The notes under the pieces: model-generated
Databases searched by the model: none
What the model was told of the DNA's origin: nothing
Seen by the model: only the letters and a program-made list of their open reading frames with translations
Source: Mesostigma viride
Lineage: Eukaryota > Streptophyta > Mesostigmatophyceae > Mesostigmatales > Mesostigmataceae
DNA length: 64,000 bases
Assembly (NCBI GenBank): GCA_009746045.1
Contig: RPFO01000312.1
Span: 204,001 to 268,000, forward strand
Direction: 5' to 3'
In this document: in pieces, positions 53,801 through 62,800 of the stretch
How the letters are laid out: each line of letters opens with the position of its first letter
How positions within the stretch are numbered: position 1 is the first letter of the stretch
Made by a program: the position numbers and the translations under genes

Positions 53801-56800
53801 AGACTACGGAATGGCAAACATTAGGCTCTGTTTATAGTGAATAGTTCTGTTTTCTTCAAAGTCTGCTTTGACTCGCTTGGCCAACTCACTCTACTGTGTA
53901 TTCCTCATTACTGTGGCTTCACGCATCAAGGTCTTATTATACTACAAAGTTGGTCATGGCAACTCACTCTACTGCGTATTCCTCATTACTGTGGCTTCAC
54001 GCATCAAGGGCTTATTATACTACAAAGTTGGTCACGGCAACTCACTCTACTGGGTATTCCTCATCCCTGTGGCTTCACGCATCAAGGGCTTATTATACTC
54101 CAAAGTTGGTCATGGCAACTCTACTGCGTATTCCTCATTCCTGTGGCTTCACGCATCAAGGGCTTATTATACTATTATACAAAGTTGGTCATGGCAACGT
54201 GAGCGTGTTTCTTTTTTATCTCCCCTACTTGGGTTACGTAAGTAAGTTACATCCCCTATGTACCTCCCCTTCTTCCTCGCTAATCCCATTCGCCCCCTCC
54301 CCCTCAAATCTCCTCTCCCCCCCCCCCAGGTGATCACGGACATGCCGCCGTCATCGACACTGCTCCTTGGCCGCAGCGGCACGGGCAAGACCACGTGCAC
54401 CGTGTTCCGCATGTGGGGCCTGTTCCGTGCCTACTGGGAGCGTGCCACCGTGCCGCTCATGGTGGGGGGCGATGGCGAGCCCTGCTCAAGCCACCTGCAC
54501 CAGGTGTTCGTCACCGCCAACCCGGTGCTGCGGTCCGAGGTGGCAAAGTTCTTCAACGCGCTCCGACGGGGGGATGCTTGCAAGTAAGCGCGGGGAGGGC
54601 AGTTTTCGGGGGGGGGGGGAGGGGGGAATAACATCCCTTGCCGGTGTTTTGCAGTAGGACAGAACCACTATCTGTTATCGGGCTACCCAATCAGTGGGTG
54701 GGTTCATGGGCTGGCATGTCGCACGGATGCAGGGGCTGCATCCTGGCCGTGGGAAGCTATGATTGCATCTGGGCGGCGCTGATCTACCACAGGGCTGATC
54801 CACTGCCACAAGGTTGATCCACTACCACAGTGCTGATCCACTACCACAGTGCTGATCCGCTACCACAAGGTTGATCCACTACCACAGTGCTGATCCACTA
54901 CCACAGTGCTGATCCACTACCACAAGGCGGATCCACTACCACAAGGTTGATCCTCTACCACAAGGTTGATCCACTACCACAGTGCTGATCCACTACCACA
55001 GTGCTGATCCACTACCACAGTGCTGATCCACTACCACAGTGCTGATCCACTACCACAGTGCTGATCCACTACCACAGTGCTGATCCACTACCACAAGGCG
55101 GATCCACTACCACAAGGTTGATCCTCTACCACAAGGTTGATCCACTACCACAAGGTTGATCCACTACCACAGTGCTGATCCACTACCACAGTGCTGATCC
55201 ACTACCACAGTGCTGATCCACTACCACAAGGCGGATCCACTACCACAAGGTTGATCCTCTACCACAAGGTTGATCCACTACCACAGTGCTGATCCACTAC
55301 CACAGTGCTGATCCACTACCACAGTGCTGATCCACTACCACAGGGCTGATCCACTACCACAGGGCTGATCCACTGGCAGAAGACTGAAGTTGAGTCTGCA
55401 TGGCGAGATGTTGGCACAGGGGGGGGTTGGAATGTGCCTGCTGGAGTCGTACAAATTCTTCAACCCATCCCCCCCCCCCCCCGCCCGATTTTTTCCCTCC
55501 ACTCTTGGCGGGTGGGTGGGTGGGTGGGTGCTGATGTGAGGTGAGGGGGTAGAAGGCAGGGGTTTGAGCACGCAATTAATAGAACCGTGGTGGAGGGAGA
55601 AAAACTTCTTTTTTTGTTTTGCTGACTTCGGTTGGGAGGCCAAATGATAAATGTTTCTTTGTTTTGTTGCCATCTAAGCCACTTGAGGATTCCGAGACTG
55701 TGCACCAAGCGCTGTGGTCCGCACGGCACCATGATGTTTCGCCCTATTTGCACTATCACAGGTGTCAAGATATAGATTTCTAAACCTTTTCTCCTCTTTT
55801 GCAACGGTCCCTGGGTTGTTATCCTGCCTCCATGCCTTGCCATTGCCTGCACCTGCTCTCGTTTCTCCCCGCCCCCCTTGTCTTCCCCCCTCCCACCCCC
55901 ACCCCCACCAGATTCATTGGGCAACCTGGTACAAGCCCAGGGTCTATCAACAAATCACAAATTGCTGGTCAAAACGTTGGTAGTAAATCTATTGGGGGGG
56001 AGGTGGCGGGTGGTAGTGTTGTCGGTGGGCGCGGCCCAAGACACAAGGGTGGTGATGACGGTAAACAGGGAGATGGAGATGGAGAGGGAGAACAGGGCGA
56101 AAACGAAAATGCCGAAAATGGAGATGAGGAGGAAGAGGAGATGTTTATGGAGGACACGATCCCCCACTCGCTGTCGCTGGTGGACGAAGGCCAGTTCCCG
56201 CTGTTTGTCACTAAGCGCGAGTGGCTGGTGATGCTGGATGGGACCCTGGAGGAGCCGTTCTTCAGCCGCGAGGGGGAGCTGGGCCAGCTTTCAGACGCCG
56301 CGATGAGGTACAGGGGGCGGTACCCACGTTTTGGTGGCACGCTAATGTTGTAGAGTGTACTATATATATTTATACTGGGCTTTGTGTATGACTGGGATTG
56401 ACCAGGGCCAAGCTGTGATATCCCATGACAGTGCAGCAAGATGTCTTGGCCTTTCTTGACAGCTTTCAGTTCCTGTGCGCTCTGCTGCTCTCATGCTCTT
56501 GCCTTCCCGCATCATTCCTCTCTCCTATTTTTTCCTCTCATGCCTCCCCCTTGCTGCGTTATTCCTTCCCCCCCCCCCTCCGGCGGTATGAATATTCTTC
56601 CCATGTAACCTCTCATGCCTCCCCCTCCTGTGTTGTATCTTCCTGCATTTCCTCCGATGCGTTCCTTTCTTCTGCTGCCACCCTACACCCTGCACCCTGC
56701 TACGCCCTACACCCTGCTACACCCTTACCCCTAGCCCCTGACCCCTGACCTCTGACCCCTCACCCCTCACCCCTCACCCCTCACCCCTCACCCCTCACCC

Positions 56801-59800
56801 CTCACCCCTCACTCCTCACCCCTCACCCCTCACCCCTCACCCCTCACCCCTCACCCCTCACCCCTCACCCCTCACCCCTCACCCCTCACCCCTCACCCCT
56901 CACCCCTCACCCCTCACCCCTCACCCCTCACCCCTCACCCCTCACGCCGCACCCCTCACCCCTCACGCCGCACCCCTCACGCCGCAGGATCGCGTTCCGG
57001 GACGAGCGCTCGGCGCTGCTTGCCATCCCGGACTACGACGACTTTTCGGACGAGGAGGTGGACTTTTCTGAGGAGGGGGTGGAGGATGGGGACGAGACTG
57101 GCGCCAGCACACATGGGGGGAGCCAGGCCGGGTTTGGCGAGGGCGAGGGGGGGGGGCACAGGGGGAAGGGCGGCCGGGGTCGGGGGCGGGGCGGGGGGCG
57201 AGGGAGGCGCCAGGTGGCGCGATGGGGAGCTCTGTACGGAGAATGCCCACAGTGGAAGTGGATTACCCTTACTTCGTAGAGGTTCTTTGGCCCCAGGTAC
57301 GCGTTGGCTTCATTTCTCTCTTTTATTGCTACCACTGCTCCCTCCACTAGGGACACCACCGACACCAACATAACCACGATCATGCCCACTGTTTCCTTGG
57401 GCGCATGTACGCGCATGGCTCTACTCCGCAGCAGTAGCACAACCACCCCATGGTGATCCCTGTTTGTAATGATGACGATGCGCCGACGCTGCTCCACTCC
57501 GCACAGTAGCACCACCACCCCAGTGTGCCTACTATTTCTAATGATGGTGATTCTTGTGGAGTTGCTATCTAGCCTTCTCATCCCATGTTGCTCGTTCATC
57601 CTCCATCGCTCGCCCCCTTGTTACAGATGGTGTTGCTGGACTTGTATTCTTACTGTGCCACTGACCTTTGTCTCGCTGTTCCTTTGTCCCCGTCGGTCCA
57701 GATGGTGAAAGGCGCAGGGGGCGCTTCCACGGGCACCACCGGGGGTGCCGTCAAGCACGTGACGCACACGACCGAGGGGCGGGACGTCACCTACCACCCG
57801 GCACTCGTTTGGACAGAGATCATGTCCTTTATCAAAGGCTCGGTGGGGGCCATGCAGTCCTCCGAGGGCTACCTCTCGTTTGAGGAGTACGAGGCCTTGG
57901 GCGCGAAACGCAGCTCATCCTTTGTCGGCAGCCGACGGCCCGTCTACGATCTCTTCTTGCAATACCAGCAGGTGAAACCATCGATGATCTAGTCCTGCAG
58001 TTCCAGTGTGTGGGCCAGGGCTGTTCACTTGGCAGATTACTGGGAAGAATCCTTGGTTCGCCACGGCCTGACGCTAGCCGGAGGGCCCACCCGACACGTT
58101 GCAACGCCCACCCGACACGATGCAACGCCCACACCACACGTTGCAACGCCCCCACAAGACGTTGCAACGCCCACCCGACACGTTGCAACGCCCACCCGAC
58201 ACGTTGCAACGCCCACCCGACACGATGGCTTCTCGCCCCGTTGCAACGCCTTTGCACTGGAGGCTGTGTACCGCGCTGCCTGGGCCGCAGGGGGTGGAAG
58301 ACAAGGCATTGCTGTTGGTTTGCGGGATACAGTTGGCTAAAGCTGGGGAAGTTCATGAGTAGGGGCACGTGTGTTTGTGTGTTTGTATGTGTGTGTGTGT
58401 TAAGGTTGCTGGGTAACTATTGCAGTTTTCATAGTGTGGAGATACTGCGGGGCACATGGCGTTGTTATTTGGATGCTTCGGAATAGCAATAGTAATAGTA
58501 GCTTATGTGATAATAAACATAATAGCTGATGTGGCTTTTTCTTTTTTGCTGGCCTGTGGCTTTACTGTCCATGGTGGAGTGACCATACGTATTTTTACCC
58601 CCCCCCTTCTCATCCCCCACACCCCAGCCACCGTCAATCTTATCAACCGTTGTTATGCTGGCAACGGATCTAACGCGTATCACACACATGCGCTGTCCCT
58701 CGCCTCCATGCGCCCTCTTTGTCGCCCCCAGCTGCGCCGGCGCATCAACGGCGGCGGGTTCGACCTGTGCGACCTGGTGCGCCACATCTACCTGGGCGTA
58801 TGTGCCGAGAAGGACAAGCGGCGCGAGCGGTGGGCTGAGGGGAAACCGACAGGGGGGGCCGACGCAGCCACGCGGGCGGCACGGCGCCGCGTGGCAGTGC
58901 ACAGCATCTACGTGGACGAGGTCCAGGACTTCACCGAGGCGGAGCTCATGCTGTGCCTCAAGGTGTGCGAGGACCCAAACGGCCTCTTTCTCACGGGGGA
59001 CACGGCGCAGACGATCGCGCGAGGTGTCGCGTTCCGGTTTGCCGACCTGCACTCCCTCTTCTACCTGGAGCACCAGACGAACGTCGCGTGCCAGGTCCCG
59101 CGGGGCATCGTCAAGCTGGTCAACAACTACCGCACGCACGCGGGCATCCTCAACCTGGCCAACAGCGTGGTCGAGCTGCTCGTTCGCTTCTTCCCCCATG
59201 CGATCGACGTGCTGCCGCCCGATCGGGGCATCTTCGACGGGCCCAAGCCTTGGCTGCTCTCGTCTTGCTCCTACGACGACCTCTGCGTGCTGCTCCTGGG
59301 GTCCAATCAGAACGCGCAGATTGACTTTGGTGCGCAGCAGGTGGTCATCGTGCGCGACCAGGAGAGCAAGAAGCAGCTTCCTGACGAGCTGCTGCGCGGA
59401 GGCCTCGTGTGCACGGTGTTTGAGTCTAAGGGGCTCGAGTTTGAGGACGTGCTCCTGTACAACTTCTTCAAGGACTCGCCCGCATCCAGGGAGTGGCGCG
59501 CGGTGCTGGGTGCGCTGGGGACCGCCGCGACGGCGACACCTGGCGGGGGTAACACTAACCCGCACTGCCGCCCGATCGACTTTGACGTGGACAAGCACAA
59601 GATCCTGCTCTCAGAGCTCAAGCACCTGTATACGGCGATCACACGCGCGCGGGTGAATGTGTGGATCTACGACGAGGACATGGAAAAACGGTCTCCCATG
59701 TTCTACTTTTTCGAGAAACGGCAGCTGGTGGGTGACCGGGGGACGTTGGGCCGTGACGCAACAAATCAATTGTAAAGAAGTTGTTAGCAAAAGCTGGTTG

Positions 59801-62800
59801 GTGACCGGGGGGGGGGGGTGCTGGGCCATGATGCAACAAGTTGGACATTAAAAAAATGTTAGCATAAGCTGGTGGGTGGCTGAGGTTGGGTGGGCTGGGG
59901 GGAATGGGGAGATTGGAAAAGGGGGAGGGAAGAATGGGTTTAGGGTTTGCCAGGATGCAGTTGGACACCAGGAAATTGTTAGCAAAAGCTGGTGCGTGCC
60001 TAGGGGTTGGGCCGGGCGGCGTGCGATGGCGGCGGTTCTTCAAGGATGCTTCACACTCAGAAATTGGTAGCAGCTAGCATAAGGATGCCATGGCTGTACA
60101 AAGGCATGGGGTTGAACCTGTCTGATAAACTCGTTTGTCAACATATAGATTTTCTTTCCAACCTCTATTTCTTTGTGTCGTCCCCCGGACCCACCTTCTG
60201 CCCCCCACGCCCCCCCCCCTCCCGCCCGCTGCCCCCCCCCCCCGACCCCAGGTGCACCTGGTGCAAAACGTGCTGGATGAGGAGCACGGGCTGGCCCTGA
60301 CCAAGGGTGGGCAGACCAGTGCCGCCGAGTGGCTGGCGCAGGGCCACAGCTTGTTTGAGAAGAAGGCGTACAAGCTGGCCGCGCGCTGCTTTGACCGCGC
60401 AGAGCAGGTGCCTCTGATGCGCATGGCCACTGCGTGGGCGCTCGTAGAGGAGGCGCACAGCGGGACCAGCGACATGCCGGTGGAGGAGCTGTGAGTAGTG
60501 GCGGGGGGTAGCGGGTAGATGAGTGACAACAGGGTGGATGAGGACATGCTGGTGGAGCTGTGCGTGGTGGTGGCAGTAGTGCGTAGTTGTAGGTTGAGTG
60601 ATGACATGCTAGGTGGAGCGGTGAGGGGCTGCGGGTGATTGCAGTAGTGCGTTGCGTAAATGTAGGGTGGATGATATCAGTGCTGGATGGCACTAGTGGA
60701 TTGCAGCAGGGTGGGAAATTTGAATCACCCCTGCCCCGTCGTGGCCAGCGTCACAAGACCGCGCCGTGCAACCTCCTCGGCCTGCTCGTGGATGCCCTGG
60801 GAATCCCAGTTGAGACAGGCGCGTGCTTACCCTTGCTTGATCTGACTAGCGCTTTGCCCTTTCTTCCTCTCCATCCCTCCCATCGCCACCGTGCTCCCCG
60901 TGATGATATGGCATGTGCACGCACGCACAAAAACATCTCATGCCCCCCCCCCCCCCCCCCCATCAGGTACCTTGACGCGGGCCACAACTTCTTGCTGTGC
61001 GGATCCGAGGGGGGCATGGGCGACGAGCCGCTCATGCGCGCCGTCCGCTGCTTTGAGAAGGCCGGCCACCCCGAGTTTGCCGCGCGCACGCTGGAGGAGC
61101 TCGGCCGCCCGCTGGTGGCCGCTAAGTTCTACCTCAACGCTGGCAACCACGCCAAGGCCGCGGCGCTCTACCAGACCGCGCGCATGTGGCGCCGCGCGGC
61201 GGACGCGCTGGGTGCCGGCGGTAAGAACAAGGAGGCGGTGCAGATGCTCGAGGCGCAGGGGCTGCTGGCGGACGCGGTGCGGCACGCGCAGCGGGCGGCC
61301 GACCATGGGACGATGGGGCAGCTGTTGGCGCGCCACGGGCCCACCAGCCGCGAGGTGGTGGACGCAGTGCTCCAGTTCTGGCGACAGACACGCGACTGGG
61401 AGGCGGGGGCGAAGCAGTTTGAGGGAGCGGGCCTGGTCCGGGAGGCGGCCGGGCTGCTCCAGGCGGGTCAGCTGGGGGTGGAGGGGCTGGCGCTGCTGGA
61501 CCGGCACCGGGCGGAGTTGAAGGCCGCGTTTGGGGGCCAGGAGGGGGAGGTGCGGGCGGCGGAGGAACGATTCGCCCGCATGGCGGTGCGCCATTGGCAG
61601 GATGTCGGCAACAAGGAGTTGATGCTGGCAGCCGTACGGAGGCTCTCGGTGCACGCGGAGCAGGTGGGCAAAGCCGCACATGGGGGGGGGGGTGCGGGGG
61701 TGGAGGTGGGGAGGGTGCGGGGGGTCGGGGGTGGGTGTGGATGGTGTGTGTGTGTGTGTGTGTCTGTGAATGTGTGCGCGTGTGTGTGATTGGCTGTCAT
61801 CATTAGTTCTTTATATGACAGCAGGTGGGCTGTGTGTAGCCACACAGAGCAGGCATGAGCATATTATGTTATATTCAACAGTTGTTGTGAGGCGAATTCT
61901 GAACCATTAGGTTTTCGACCGCGTTCTGTTCAGGTCTTAGATCTGGCGACACGTGGCACGGACGGACGCACTTTTCTGCTGTGCTGTATGGCCCTGTGGA
62001 AGGGTGACCAAACAATGTTACAATGCAATTTTTTTTTCCAAAGAGCTTCCTAAACCTTCAGTGTTGGCTCTAGGGCTTGACAGGGCTTTAAGGGCTTGAT
62101 AGGGTTTAAGGGATTGATAGGTTTTAAGGGATTGATAGGGCTTTAAGGGCTTGATAGGGTCGCGAGCACGGCTCGCCCTCCATTAAGGCAAATGGTTCAA
62201 ATGCTTATTCTCCTTGCGCATTGCTCCACCAGAAGCACTGCATCGCCATGCCTGTGGCTCCCTCCCTGAGCGGCCGCACACGTGTTCAAAATGTTCCCCC
62301 CCCGTCTCCCCCCTTTGCCAGGTGGCGCTGCTCCAGTCTCTGCAGTGCCACGAGGAGCTCGCGCGCCTCTACTTGGAGCGGGGGGAGCTGCTGGCGGCCG
62401 CACGCATCTACTGCGCCACCGGAGACGTGCCCGCGGCGCTCGCGCTGCTGGAGGGTGATGGCTGCAGGGACAAGGACAGGGACAAGGAGAGGGAGAAGGA
62501 CGCTCGCTGGCTGCGCGCCGCGTGCTGTCGCCGCGTCGCGTACGACTACAGCCGCGCGCGGGAGGAGGCGGCGGCGAGGGAGGAGGGCAAGGGCAGGCGC
62601 GCGCGCCGCAGGGATGTGGGTGGGGCCGGGTCGGGCGATGAAGGGGAAAGCGACGACGAGGGCCAAGAGGGCAATAAGACAGGGGGTGCGGGCAAGGCCG
62701 CGGACGCAGCGAGGGCGGCGCCGTCGCCCGTGACTGACGTCATCTCGGCGGCACTTGCAGAGGCGGCGCGCTGGGAGGAGGGGGACCAGGGCGGCGCCAA

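Noticed and set aside
54790-55378. CRISPR-like array
   Set aside because: Units are contiguous 19-bp tandems without spacers, in a eukaryotic intron.
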